Origin: Gongronella butleri | Lineage: Eukaryota; Mucoromycota; Mucoromycetes; Mucorales; Cunninghamellaceae | Direction of reading: 5' to 3' | Assembly (NCBI GenBank): GCA_025201375.1 | Contig: JAIWZP010000007.1 | Coordinates: 248,001 to 312,000, forward strand | Length of the DNA: 64,000 nucleotides | Shown: piece by piece, positions 20,128 to 31,669 of the stretch | Position numbering within the stretch: the first letter of the stretch is position 1 | Layout of the letters: each line of letters starts with the position of its first letter | Position numbers and translations under genes: made by a program | The notes under the pieces: generated by a model | What the model was told of the DNA's origin: nothing | Seen by the model: only the letters and a program-made list of their open reading frames with translations | Database searches by the model: none

Positions 20128-22443
20128 ATGCAATCAATCTCTGGTATTGTCACGCAGACACATAGCACCACGGGAGACATACCACCTCCTTTGGTAGGGT
20201 CGTCGATATCTGTGGTCGACGACCGCGTGTTTGTGTTTGCAGGACGGTTGGTCACATCTCGCAAAATGACCAATCACCTTTATGTTCTCGATTTGAAGTC
20301 GCTGATTTGGACTCGACACATTCCACCTCCTGACTCTGATAAAGCTCCCAAGCCGCGGTATTTCCATTCATCCAACGTCCATGGCCGATCTTTGATTGTG
20401 TTTGGTGGCATGGGGTATTCGAGGCATTCGGCTGATGGTCTCTGTGTCTTGGATGATGTTGCCGTTTTCAACATTGATACGATGACTTGGAAGCAACCCA
20501 GTATCCAGCCTTCACTTTTTGCTCCCCGCCCACGGTATGCGCATCTTGCGACGATATCTGATGGACGACTACTTGTTGTTGGTGGCCAGGACATGAATAA
20601 CGGTTACCTAACCGAGATCAATGTTCTTAATTTGGGCGCTTTGGAATGGGTGAAAGCGACCAACTTTGAACAGCATGTTGGTGCATATCGCTCGGTGGCC
20701 GTTGCGACGCCCTCTGGCACAGCGCTCCCTGCTAATTTGGCGCGCGAAATTGGTGGGACTAAGGAATCCCCGTTGCCAGATGCACCTGAAAAATCTCACA
20801 ATCGGTCGTCGATTTTGTACTCCGATCTGGATCAGCCATCGCCTGTCGACAATCCAGGGCCCATTTTTTTGTACAGCAATCACAACTTCGCCAACGTGAA
20901 TCGTGAGCTGCAGATCATCACTGAATCCAGCGTCTCGCCAGCGGAAGACATCTCTATTGGCAAACGAAACAATTATTTGGCTGTCAATGATCTCTCCTCT
21001 TTGATGACGGGCACGGCTATGCCACCCGGCTTGAGATTTCCTACTGGAGATGCTATTGGCCAATATATCGTCATTGCTGGCACCTATCTGTCGCCTCAAT
21101 GCCAGTCGTATTCTATCTGGGCTCTGAACACCACATCACTTGGGTGGACGCGTGTGGACATTGGCAATCTTTTTTCCCAAGGGTCTTGGAATCGCGGTAT
21201 TTTGTATAATCAACAGAACAGATACCTGGTTTTTGGCAACATGAATCGAAATTTGCTGGAAGATTACAATCATCGGCAGGTGAACTTTGACCACGTGGCC
21301 ATGGTCGACTTGGAGGCCTTTGGGATCTACCAGCCCCCAAGCGCCAGTTGTGCGCCGCTGGCACAAGAAATGGGGCTGCGTTTGTTGAGCGAACCAGCCA
21401 TTGCTGATTTTTATATCATCACGCGAGAAAATCAAGAAATACCTGTCAATTCGGCTGTCATTCGCTATCGCTGGCCCTATTTTGCAAAAATGTTGGATGA
21501 AATGCACAACCGTCAGCAGGGCAAGGATGACATTGTGCTGGAAGACATTCAAGAAGACAATGCATTGGACACTGAAACAGCATCGTCATCGGGCTTGTAT
21601 TTCAAGTCATCCGCGCAGAGCATGCTGTTCCCATACCCCTATCCTGTAGTGGTGGCGTTTTTGCAGTATCTTTACACCGACAATCTACTGACGGCGCAGC
21701 AATACCAACCGCACATCCTTTCTCAGCTTTTGTTACTCGGTGATATGTACAGTCTTCCTCGTCTGGTCGCCCTGGCACGCCATGCACTTCATCAAATGCT
21801 CAACATGTCGACAGCTCCGCTGATTTTCGAGACTGCTGCCCTGTCTCACCAAATCAGCTTGCAAATCCGCGCCCTCAAGCTGATGATTGCCGCCAAAAAG
21901 ATGATCCAGCAACAGAATGATGCACAAATTCATCGATTTTCGACGCAGATAAGTGGCTCTGAGGCTGTTGTATCGCCAGGACTCCGCAGTGATGATGACT
22001 GGGAGAATGAATCGCTCGTTTCTACAACTCAGGATCGCAGCGTCGTCTCTGGTTCAGCGGGGTCCTTTTCTGTTGGCAGAGCAACCAGAGCACCGCATCG
22101 GCAACTCTCCCCTGGTGTGGATTCTCGAATGAACCACACCATGCCCAGTAGACCATCAACAGCCCTGAACTACTATGGGTCAGCACGACTCTCTTCAAAC
22201 ACCAACCGACCACCCACACAACGAAATCCGTCTGCCTATGCTCATGGACCCGATACTTTGGGCCAACCGTCGTCCTCTATGACACAAGGTCCATCCATGA
22301 TCCCTGACGACGATTCATTCAGCATGTCTAGCTATTCTGTATACGGCACTACTGCCTCACTGACGTCCACATCCACCAGCGAGCAGAAACGAAGGGCCGA
22401 TAAACCGCGTTTTTTCAACGCTCTTGGAAACAAGTTCAAATAA
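20128..22443 (+). CDS. Kelch-repeat and BTB domain protein (Ral2/Mds3-like)
   Basis: Single-exon gene of 771 aa. Residues about 20-210 hold Kelch-type repeats (DDRVFVFAGRL, RSLIVFGGMGY, GRLLVVGGQD with following Y and W). Another Kelch-like part covers about 310-410. A BTB/POZ-like fold follows at about 420-600 (DFYIITRENQEIPVNSAVIRYRWPYFAKML, then VVAFLQYLYTD and LLLGDMY). The C-terminal 130 residues are Ser/Thr-rich and likely disordered. In fungi this order is found in Ral2 of fission yeast, which acts with Ras1, and in the Mds3/Pmd1 group; a Ras- or development-linked scaffold role is inference. It is the only long intron-free gene in the window. Confidence 0.85.
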   Translation: MQSISGIVTQTHSTTGDIPPPLVGSSISVVDDRVFVFAGRLVTSRKMTNHLYVLDLKSLIWTRHIPPPDSDKAPKPRYFHSSNVHGRSLIVFGGMGYSRHSADGLCVLDDVAVFNIDTMTWKQPSIQPSLFAPRPRYAHLATISDGRLLVVGGQDMNNGYLTEINVLNLGALEWVKATNFEQHVGAYRSVAVATPSGTALPANLAREIGGTKESPLPDAPEKSHNRSSILYSDLDQPSPVDNPGPIFLYSNHNFANVNRELQIITESSVSPAEDISIGKRNNYLAVNDLSSLMTGTAMPPGLRFPTGDAIGQYIVIAGTYLSPQCQSYSIWALNTTSLGWTRVDIGNLFSQGSWNRGILYNQQNRYLVFGNMNRNLLEDYNHRQVNFDHVAMVDLEAFGIYQPPSASCAPLAQEMGLRLLSEPAIADFYIITRENQEIPVNSAVIRYRWPYFAKMLDEMHNRQQGKDDIVLEDIQEDNALDTETASSSGLYFKSSAQSMLFPYPYPVVVAFLQYLYTDNLLTAQQYQPHILSQLLLLGDMYSLPRLVALARHALHQMLNMSTAPLIFETAALSHQISLQIRALKLMIAAKKMIQQQNDAQIHRFSTQISGSEAVVSPGLRSDDDWENESLVSTTQDRSVVSGSAGSFSVGRATRAPHRQLSPGVDSRMNHTMPSRPSTALNYYGSARLSSNTNRPPTQRNPSAYAHGPDTLGQPSSSMTQGPSMIPDDDSFSMSSYSVYGTTASLTSTSTSEQKRRADKPRFFNALGNKFK

Positions 22444-22549
22444 AAAAAGTGAAATGCATCGCCATTGGAGCGCTTTTTAAATATCTGACGTGAAATCCAG
22501 GCTGCATCTGTTTTAAAAATAAACCCCCCTTCTCTTCCATTTTGCGACC

Positions 22550-23516
22550 ATGGCCTTTGTCAGTTTGCTGGGAAAGCAACTGAGCGTTTCCACTGCGACG
22601 CAAATTAGTTTTGGTGCACGAAACTATGGCAAGAAAGTGGGAAAGAAAAAAATGCCAATTAGCGAGACAGTTGCTACTGAAGGCACACAGCCACAGTTCG
22701 ATGAACAAGCTCTAACCAACAAATTTGGGTCAGCTGTGAACGCGTTCAAAGAGCAGCTTGGAACCCTTCACATTGGCAGAGCAAACCCTGGTACCATGGA
22801 TTTTTTTTAATAATAATTATGCAAATTCTGACGTTCACTTGTTATTTTTTTTTTTTTAGCTTTGCTGGATCCTATCCGTGTTCCTGTGGAAGGAACCACT
22901 TTCTCCCTCCGAGATCTAGCTCAAGTCACCATTCGGGATCCTCAGACGCTGCTGGTGACTGTGCACGACGCAGAAGTAAAAAAAAAAAAAAAAAAAAAAA
23001 AAATAGTATGGCCCGCATTTGGTATTCAATTGGTGGCATTTTCTAGTTTCAAAAAGCCGTCGACAAAAGCATTCGTGAAGCTGGCCTCAATCTGAATCCT
23101 GTCATCGAGAGCAAGAATATCCGTGTTCCAATTCCAAAGTACAAAATATATTCTGTCCCCAGGAAGATCTATTTACCCGATTCTTTTTCACAGGCCTACG
23201 AAAGAATCCAGAGAGAAGCTTGTCAAGCTTGTAAATGGCGCTGCTGAGCAGATGAAATCTCGCATTCGTCTTGTGCGACAAGAAGGCATGAAGCAGCTGA
23301 AAATGGACGCCAAAACTGAGCCAAAAGACAGCATTAAGAAACAAGAAAAATCTGTAATGCAACATCTTAATCTCACCCCGCTTCATAATATTTATTTGCG
23401 TACCTGCGAACCCTGTTCTAACCTTGTCCATGCGCGTATAGGTTCAAACCATGACTGACAAGTTTAACAAGGAGGTTGATGATATGCTGAAAAACAAACT
23501 GAAAGAGCTTCAGTGA
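22550..23516 (+). CDS. RRF1: Mitochondrial ribosome recycling factor
   Basis: Splits the ribosome after termination in mitochondria. Exons: 22550-22790, 22860-22975, 23047-23138, 23194-23353, 23442-23516; about 227 aa. A basic leader with no acidic residues (MAFVSLLGKQLSVSTATQISFGARNYGKK as judged from its first 29 residues) suggests mitochondrial import. The RRF fold is clear: LHIGRANP, then LLDPIRVPVEG, IREAGLNLNP, RVPIPKPTKESREKLVK, and the C-terminal helix ending DKFNKEVDDML. Intron 2 starts GT followed by about 26 A. The lipase gene follows closely, with its predicted start 116 bp downstream. Confidence 0.93.
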
Positions 23517-23632
23517 AAAGCGTGGCGCGGTTGATCTCCGGTTCGTCATGCCGCTTTTTGACACGTGAAAATAGAAAACAAAATAAAAACCTGTCTATTT
23601 GCATTGATCAGGTCTCTTTGGCTTCCTATCTC

Positions 23633-25885
23633 ATGTTTTTTCTTACAAATTGGTCTGGAAACGGCAACCAAAAATCGTATTTCAAACATATTTTGAAGGT
23701 AGCGACAAACTACGAGCAATGGGCGGAAGCTGCCGCGCTGTTGGACGAGTGTGAAGGTAATACTTGCGACGCTTTTGAGTTTTGGTTATTGAATGCAGCT
23801 TGGAAGCAGGGAATGACGCTTGGAAACAAGAGGCAAAGTCTCCAGACTATGACTGGGAGCTTCTTCAAGACCGACTACGGCAAATTCAACGTGCCAAAAG
23901 ACAAGAAAGCCCTAGTTTGATGATGTTTCAACTGCGCACCAACCTGGCACGGAATTTAGGCGATATGGACAATCCCAAGGTAGGTTGATAAGCAGCCATT
24001 TACCCGTACAAAGTCTCACAATGGATCCCAGCTTTACGCGTACTCGCGAATTGGAACCAAACGATTGATTTCTTCCTACATTGAAGAAGTGACAACACAG
24101 CTGAATTGGATTTGTGACGTTGAAAGCAATGAAATGGATTATTGGGCCAAGCATGAGTTCTTCATGAACGTTCGCCAAAGCTATGGTCGCACGGCATTGT
24201 TGCTGAGTGGAGGCGGGACTCTTGGTAATTGCTGAAATTGAAAGTCATTATGCAACAGCTGCATGAATCATGAATATTATTAGGGCTTTACCATCTTGGT
24301 GTGCTTAAAAATTTACATAGCAATGGTCTGCTTCCTCGCATTATATCTGGGGCGTCAAGCGGTAGCATCATGGCGTCACTTTTATGCACAAAGACCAACG
24401 ATGAAATTGTGACAATGTTTGATCCAGCGACTGTGAAGCTGGTAATGCCTGGCCAATTGTGACAAACTATGGCTGATTTTGGTTGCTCATTTTGTTCTCC
24501 AAGGATGTATTTGAACGACGTGGGCAGCCTGACACCCCCTTGATGCGATTGAATCGATTAATCACACATGGTCAGCTGTATGATGTGGATATTCTCACCG
24601 AGGCAATCCGAGACAGCATTGGAGACATCACCTTCCAGGTTGGTATACCATAATTTTCAATTTACAGAGGACCAAACGCTTCCTTTTTTTCAAAAAAAAA
24701 AAAAAACAGGAAGCATTCAACCGAACTAGATGGATTCTAAATATCACAGTCAGCTCGTCGACTGTATATGATGTGCCTAGATTGTTAAACTACTTGACAG
24801 CACCAGATGTGGTATGTTTCTATTTTTTTTAAAAAAAAAAAAAGAGATTAAGCACTATCATGGAGAGAATGACATTTTTTTTTTGTTCGTCTAGCTTATT
24901 TGGTCTGCGGTGTAAGTTGTCGGTAATGCGTCTCTTGTTCACCTCACTCTTTTTCTTTTTTCCTTACATCAGTTCGGCGTCCTGTGCCGTACCTCTTGTG
25001 TATGGAGCATCAAGACTCTTTGCAAAAGATAAACAAGGGAACATTGTGCCGTGGAATCAAACACAGCACTATATCGATGGATCGGTTGAAAAGTATGATC
25101 CTGATTCTTTATGAAAATCATGCTCATTTGTTTCTTTTGCCAGTGATTTACCCATGAATCGCTTGTCAGAGTTATTTAGTGTGAATCATTTTATCGTTTG
25201 TCAAGGTAATCCAGCAATTATAGCCAATTTCTGTATTTATGCTTTCTTACTGTAACAGTGAATCCCCATGTCATGCCGTTTATTTCGAAAACCAACGCTC
25301 CGCCCTCGTTTTTGCGGAACGCTGCCAGCTTTTGTTTGCATCTTACCAAAAATGAGATTCAGCATCGATGTGCGCAGGTATATTTCATTTGACACTGTAC
25401 CAATGAGTTTTTTAATCAACAATTGCTTTATAGTTGACTGAGCTTGGCATCATGCCATCGATGTTTTCTAAAATCCATTCAATCATGTCGCAAAAGTACA
25501 CGGGTGACATCACAATTGTTCCTGATATTGGTATCGCGGATTTTTTTACGGTGCTCACGAACCCCACAGAGGAATATGTATCACATGCCATCCGCCAAGG
25601 AGAGCGAGCAACATACCCAAGTAAGAAACAAAACCGCAAGCACAAATTTGATAGGAATTCTTTAATCTATAATGTATTTTTTTGCTAGAAATGTCCATGA
25701 TTTACAATCACTTGCAAATCGAGCTGACAATTGACGATATCCTGTACAGGCTTCGATTGCGACACGTGTCGGACATGTCCGCGCGCCCCCCTCTCGAATC
25801 GCGTTCTGCGTCAACTCTGACACTCAAAAGTAATCGCCAACGCAAACGTGAACACAATAGTGATGTCCAGATGACTCCAATGTGA
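23633..25885 (+). CDS. Patatin-like triacylglycerol lipase (Tgl3/4/5, SDP1 family)
   Basis: Lipid-droplet lipase releasing fatty acids from triacylglycerol. Exons: 23633-23756, 23810-23979, 24032-24224, 24284-24441, 24504-24638, 24710-24811, 24895-24911, 24973-25092, 25144-25205, 25259-25377, 25434-25620, 25689-25885; about 527 aa. It has the DUF3336-like N-terminal part (YEQWAEAAALLDE), the oxyanion loop GGGTLG, the nucleophile elbow GASSG (Ser of GxSxG) and the catalytic Asp in YIDGSVENDLPM. Exon 7 is 17 nt. The start is the first ATG in the open frame; an upstream exon encoding a membrane segment could exist. The stop at 25883 overlaps a good GTGAGT donor, so an alternative C-terminus is possible. 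Confidence 0.9.
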
Positions 25886-25976
25886 GTTTGAGAAATTTTT
25901 TACACAAGAGAAAATAAAATGAAGCATTGTTTGCCAGTAAGATGACGAGTCACCATCAAGATCGTTGTGCAGCGTT

Positions 25977-25989
25977 ACGCGACGCGCGC
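25977..25989. promoter_or_regulatory. Clustered ACGCG (MCB/E2F-like) sites upstream of CDC6
   Basis: ACGCGACGCGCGC lies about 160 bp before the CDC6 start codon. ACGCG repeats are bound by MBF in yeasts and GCGCG words by E2F in animals, and CDC6 is a classical G1/S target of both. The position and content fit; binding is inferred. Confidence 0.5.
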
Positions 25990-26149
25990 TTCTGTTTTTG
26001 ATTGGATGACTGCCTTCGGTGATGGAAATGGTATTTCCAAAACAAACGCGGCAGAGGAAAAAAAACAAAAAAAAAAAAGTCCCCTTTTTCTTTTTCTCTC
26101 CTGCTGACCGCGACGATTTCTCTAGCTTGAGCACATATTCCCAAGCATC

Positions 26150-27730
26150 ATGAAGCGAGTTCGATCTGAAAATGAACCTCAAGGTACACCAAGCATGAGA
26201 AATGAAAATTTTCACAACCCTGAAAGCACCAGCATATAAATTGAAAAGAAAACTATTGCATTTGTTTACTTTAGATAAAAACAAGCAGCAGCCTGCCGAC
26301 CTATTCCTTCGTGGCAAAGCTCTCTTTCGACGCACAGCGACCCCAAGCCGGTTGATTGGGCGTGAGCGAGAGCTTGATGTGATGATCAAATTTTGGGAGG
26401 ATTTTATCGTTGGAAATCAACCAGGGTGCCTTTACATCTCCGGTTCTCCTGGCACTGGCAAGACTGCGCTTCTCTCACATGTAAAACGCCTTATGGACGC
26501 GAAACCTCAGCCAAAATCACATCAAGTCAAGACAACAATGATCAATTGTATGTCCATTGACGATCCCAAGGCCATTTACATGAAACTTGTGACCGAGATT
26601 GATCCCAACCGTGAATCGTTTACAAGCAACGAGGCAATGTCCATGGCAAAAAAGCTGCTTGTGAACAGCAACAAAAAATCCATTAGGTATGTGAAGATTA
26701 TCCTTGCCAAAAAAAAAAAAAAAAAAAAAAAAATATGCTTATTGGATGCCTTTTTAGCGTGGTGATTCTCGATGAGATTGATCATTTGGTGACCAAAGAC
26801 CAAGATGTGCTGTACACTTTGTTTGAGTGGGCATCGCTGCCATCGTCTCGTCTGGTGCTGATTGGAATTGCAAATGCCCTGGATTTGACGAATCGTGTGC
26901 TGCCTCGTCTCCGTGCCAAGAATTGCGAGCCACAGCTGCTCAATTTCAATCCGTATCAAGCAAACGACATTGCCGCCATCATCAAGGACCGACTTTGTTC
27001 CCTCAACCAGCCAGTCGCAAATGATATCAAGAAGAGCAAGCAAGTGAACAATGACAAGCCTACCCCTCTCCCTCTGATGCAGCCTGTTGCTGTGGAGCTC
27101 TGCGCCAAGAAAGTCGCGGCGCGCAAAGGTGATCTTCGCGCGGCCTTTGATCTCTGCCAGCAAGCTATCGAATTAGCTCAAAAGGAACATCGCCGAAGCT
27201 CGACATTGAGCGACAAGGGCGTGCTGGGTGACATCAAGAATACAAGCAAATCAACGACCAACAAACAACCTGACAGCAAGCCATTGGTGACCATTCGACA
27301 TGTGATGGCTGCTGCCAATCCGATCTCTGCGTCTACAGGTATCAACAAACTCAAGTCCTTGACATCCCAGCAGCAAATGATCATGGCTACATTTCTGGCT
27401 GTCAAGCAAAAGAAGAAGCGCATTCTGCTTATTGATGTAAAATTATTTTAAAACGAAAACAGCTCGGCCAATGCAAACATGGGCTGATGATTCTTTTATT
27501 TCTAGGCTCGCAACGAATACACCAACAAAATTAAGTCGAATGGCACGATCCCAGTACTTTCTACTACCGAATTCCACACCGTCGTCTCAAATATCCAAGA
27601 TACAGGTCTCGTGTCCACCAAAAACACAAAGGAACAAATGAAGCAACAAATCCTTCTCAACATTGACGATTCGGATATCAGATTGTTGATTGACCAGATA
27701 CCTCTGTTGAAATCACTTTTCCAAGAATAA
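26150..27730 (+). CDS. CDC6: CDC6/Cdc18 replication-licensing AAA+ ATPase
   Basis: Loads MCM helicase at origins with ORC and Cdt1. Exons: 26150-26183, 26275-26686, 26758-27436, 27506-27730; about 449 aa. The AAA+ core has Walker A GSPGTGKTALL, Walker B VVILDEIDHL, sensor 1 in LIGIANALDLTNRVLPRL and the sensor 2 region near KVAARKGDLRAAFDLC. The C-terminal winged helix starts around LTSQQQMIMATFLAV. The basic first exon (MKRVRSENEPQ) is short; no clear cyclin-box or CDK site cluster is visible. Intron 2 contains about 24 A. The distinction from ORC1 rests on size and the absence of a BAH domain. Confidence 0.9.
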
Positions 27731-27852
27731 AAATCAAATTGATCTGACGTGCCCACCGTTTTAGAATAAGCAGCCATGGAAACAGATCACGTCATGTTGC
27801 ACACGGCTAAATTTTATTTTCTACAATGGAGGGGGGGGGTTTGAAGAGATTT

Positions 27853-29478
27853 TTAAGGGGTATACAGGACCCGCAGCGTATTGGTGTTGCCGAAACCACC
27901 CTTCCAGCCTTGCACAGCAACGACTGGCTGGCCGTGCTTCAGAAGACCATACTTGATCGCCTGCTCCATGCCCCACATGATACGGGCATCGACATCTTCT
28001 TGCCAAGGAGCATACTCCGCAGGGCTAAGATGAGCGACTGTGCTAGTGGCAGTCGGGGACAAGCGATTGGCAACAGCATTGGCCTTCTTGGGGTAGTAGA
28101 AGGGGAAGCATCCACGATACAAATGAACTTGACGGGCCGTTTGAGCATTGCGAGTGACAACAATAATGGGCGATTCAGGGCGATACTTGGAGAGCAAACG
28201 GGCCGTGTTGCCGGAGGTTGAAAGCACGATGATGGCACCAGCCTTTTGCTCAATGGCGGCGCTCACAGCAGCACAAGCAACAGTCTCAGTGGTCTCAGTG
28301 GGCAAAGCAGTCAATTGGCGCAGCTCGTTGAAGACGGCAGGGTAACAAAGGACGGATTCCGCCAAAGTACAAATGTCGTGCATGGTCGTGACAGCTTCGA
28401 CAGGGTACGTGCCCTTGGCAGTTTCGCCCGACAGCATGACACAGTCAGCACCATCCAAGACAGCGTTTGAAACATCGGACACCTCGGCACGGGTGGGGCG
28501 AGGGTTGTAGGTCATAGATTCCAGCATTTGCGTGGCGCAAATGACGGGCTTGCCAGCCAAATTGCACTTCTTGATCATCATCTTTTGGGCAATGAAAACG
28601 CGCTCCAAAGGAATCTCAATGCCCATATCCTAGTGGTCATTTACCAAAAAAAAAAAAAAATATGTTAATCGTGGTTTTTGAAAAATAAATAAAATAAAAC
28701 TTACACCACGAGCAACCATCACGCCATCCGTCTCGGTCAAAATGTCATCAAAGTTCTGAACACCTTGATGGTTCTCAATCTTGGAAATGATCTTGATGTT
28801 CTTTCCGTCGTCGCCAAGAACAGCACGAATATCACGGACATCTTGGCCACGGCGCACAAACGAGGCAAACACGAAATCGACGCCATTCTTGACACCAAAT
28901 CGCAAATCAGCCTTATCCTTCTCGGACAGGGCGGGAAGATCGACATCGGTGCCAGGCAAGTTGACACCCTTGCGAGAGCACAGCTTGCCATTGTTGCAAG
29001 CCTTGACACGAACCGTCTTGTCATCAACCAATTCCAGCACATCAAATGACAGAACACCATCGTCGACGTAAATCTTCTTGCCAACCTTGATCACCTTGGG
29101 CAGATTTTTGTAATCGACATACATCACGGACTCGTCGCATGAATCGACATACTTGTCATCCGTGCTGAAGATCATCTCATGGCCAGCTTGAATGGGGACC
29201 TCAATGCCATCCTTCATATTGCCAGTACGGATCTCGGGTCCCTTGTTGTCCAAAGCAATGGCAACGGGGCGGCCAGGGTATACTAGAAAACAAAAAATCA
29301 AAACGGGCGTGAGACAACGCTTCATCGCGATATATTTTATGCATTCATGTTGTCTCTGAACTTACACTCAACGCTCTTGCGAGTGTTATCGATCACAGAT
29401 TGATGATACTGAGAAAAAAAAAAAAAAAAAAGAATTCAATGTTTAGAACAACTCAGTGCACGCGTTTGTCGTTGGGAA

Positions 29479-29525
<47 letters not shown>

Positions 29526-29911
29526 AGGTGATCCTTATCGACGCAGATCTCCGATATCCAATGCCCAACTGCTGTTTGTGGTCGTCCCCAACAAAGCCCG
29601 CCACTTGCCGCGTTTACCAGTTCCCCGCACATCCAAACAATCCTCCACGTACCTCATATGAGCCATGAGAAAAGTTCATGCGAACCACGTTCAAACCAGC
29701 ATTGCGAAGCTGGGTGATCATTTCCACGCTGTTTGTGTTGGGGCCTGTTTTTGGGAGTTTTTTTTAGTCAAGCAGGGAGAGGCTGTGATTTGTTTTGATT
29801 ACCAATGGTGCCAATGATGCTAGTCTTGCGGCCAGCAGTAGGCTCAATGTCCACATTCATTTGGGAGATCCATTGGACGTTGGAAGTGATTTCAGGGACA
29901 ACGGGAGCCAT
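27853..29911 (-). CDS. PYK1: Pyruvate kinase
   Basis: Converts phosphoenolpyruvate and ADP to pyruvate and ATP in glycolysis. Exons in transcript order: 29911-29803, 29744-29653, 29408-29366, 29282-28705, 28629-27853; about 532 aa. Family landmarks are all present: [78 protein letters not shown] and [14 protein letters not shown], followed by the C-terminal regulatory domain. Intron 2 holds a run of 45 A on the plus strand. The 3' end lies 122 bp from the converging CDC6 gene. Confidence 0.96.
29480..29524. repeat. 45-nt poly(A) tract inside a pyruvate kinase intron
   Basis: An uninterrupted run of 45 A on the plus strand lies in the second intron of the minus-strand pyruvate kinase gene. 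In the transcript it is U45. No flanking duplication was found. Confidence 0.85.
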
Positions 29912-30124
29912 ATTAAACACGCTGAAAAAAAAAAAAGCAATTTAGGTGAAAGAAGAAAAGAAGAAGAAAAAGAAAAAAAAAAATCAAGCAACCTTTTATG
30001 TTTTTCCAAATCAGATCGCTCTTTGAAAGTGAGGCGATTGTTGTTGAGCTTGCAGCCATAAACATTGGCCCCCTGATTTCTATTTTCTGTGCAATCGCAG
30101 TAACTTTATTGGTGTATTCATTTT

Positions 30125-31669
30125 TCAAGGGAAATCCACAACATCAGGAAGCTCCGTGGGCGTATTCTTGCGGAAATGACTCGTGAACAAATGCTCAAAG
30201 GTCGAAGACCAGGCGGTACGAGGCGTCAAGTTCTCCAAATCCCACAGCTTGGCCAAAAAGCCAAGAATGGACGCATTGGAGTATTCGCGACCATTGTTTC
30301 GGCCCTTGTGCTCAATGTGGTTCTTGGGAAGCCAAGGAGACATCATCACCACAGGAATGCGCACACCCAAACGCGTAAAGTCAAACGTATGGCCCTTTTC
30401 GGTGTAAGTCAAATTGTCGCCAGCAGGAACGTTCACAGGGGGAGGCACGTGATCTAAACAAAGGTATCAGCATGAATGCACAATTCTCACAATTTCCACA
30501 GCATTACCAGCAAAACCGCCGTGCTCGTCAAAAGTCAGGATGAACAAGGTTTCATTCCACTGGGGAGAGTTGCGGACAGCCTCATACACGGTCTTGATGA
30601 ACTCTTCACCGGTTTCAATGGGTGAAGGGGGGTGGAAACTATCCCAAGAGCAACATTCAGGGTTGATGTACTACACGCGGTCGAAATTTTTGTGAGCAAT
30701 TGCTTTTTTTTTTTCATTCTTCGTTCTTACCGAAAATGACGGCAAGGTGCCAGCAGCAGCATCCTTCAAAAATTGCTTGAAAGGCTTGACGTGAGTCTTT
30801 GCCGCGCCGCTTTCCACAGTCCATTGGTAAAACATCGCGTCGGGGTTGAAACCGGTCACACCAGCGGGCGCGGGAGGCACAAAGTAACCTGTTTCCGAGG
30901 TAGTCGAGTTCGAGTAATTGATCCAGGTGATGTTCTTTTCCGACAGCTGCTGGAAAATGGATTTTTGAGGCAAACCACCGTAATCGAATGATTTGTCATT
31001 GGAACCGTGACCATGCGAAGTTCCAGAAGTCACGTAGGCACGGTTGGGATTCGTAGGGCCACTGACGTCTAAGAGCAAGTCATTGCTTCGTTAGAAATTA
31101 CGAACTTTCAATGCAAAGTCAAGAAATATGATATTACCACAGAACCAGCGATCAAAGAGCACAAAGTTGCGAGCCATGGAAGCATAAACAGGGATGTGGG
31201 CCTCGGTGTAGTAATTGATGGCCTCGGAGGCACGCGTCAAATTAGTCGTTTTGTAGGTCAATTCTTGTTCCGTCACAAAACCTTGCATAGAAGCCTTGAT
31301 TTTGCCAGATTTGATCTCGGGCTCGCTTGGGTCGCTGTTGCCAAACAATTGCAAGTTGACGCCAGTCATGCTGTGATTGGGGTCGTCGTTTGCGACATTG
31401 TGGGCAGCATCGAGCTTGTTGGCACAAACGCTAGTGCTCTTGGGATCCGTAACATTGGCTGGGTTGCAGAATTTGTGGCGCGCCAAACCATTGATGTCGC
31501 GATTGTACGTGAAGCCACCAACAAACGTATCAAACGAACGGTTTTCTTGGACAAGAACAACGACATTTTTGATCTTTGATTTCCAATCGCCATCCTTGGA
31601 GTGATGGGGCGCAGCCAAGACGCCAGCCATAGCAATGCACAGCAACGAGAGCTTTGTAGCTAAGACCAT
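30125..31669 (-). CDS. Secreted phosphoesterase (phospholipase C / acid phosphatase family)
   Basis: Member of the phosphoesterase family that includes non-haemolytic phospholipase C and AcpA-type phosphatases. Exons in transcript order: 31669-31138, 31068-30731, 30670-30508, 30453-30125; about 453 aa. Residues 1-19 are a signal peptide (LSLLCIAMAGVLA, cleavage near AA-PHH). The mature start carries the family core NVVVLVQENRSFDTFVGGF. Other marks are NHSMTGVN, SGTSHGHGSNDKSFDYGG and the metal-site segment FILTFDEHGGFAGDHVPPP. N-glycosylation sequons (NLT, NYS, NVT) fit secretion. The sequence does not tell lipid from other phosphoester substrates, so I leave the symbol open. Confidence 0.85.

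Noticed and set aside
28765..29084. Several 90-115 codon frames overlapping pyruvate kinase
   Set aside because: Shadows in other frames and strands of a highly conserved coding exon.
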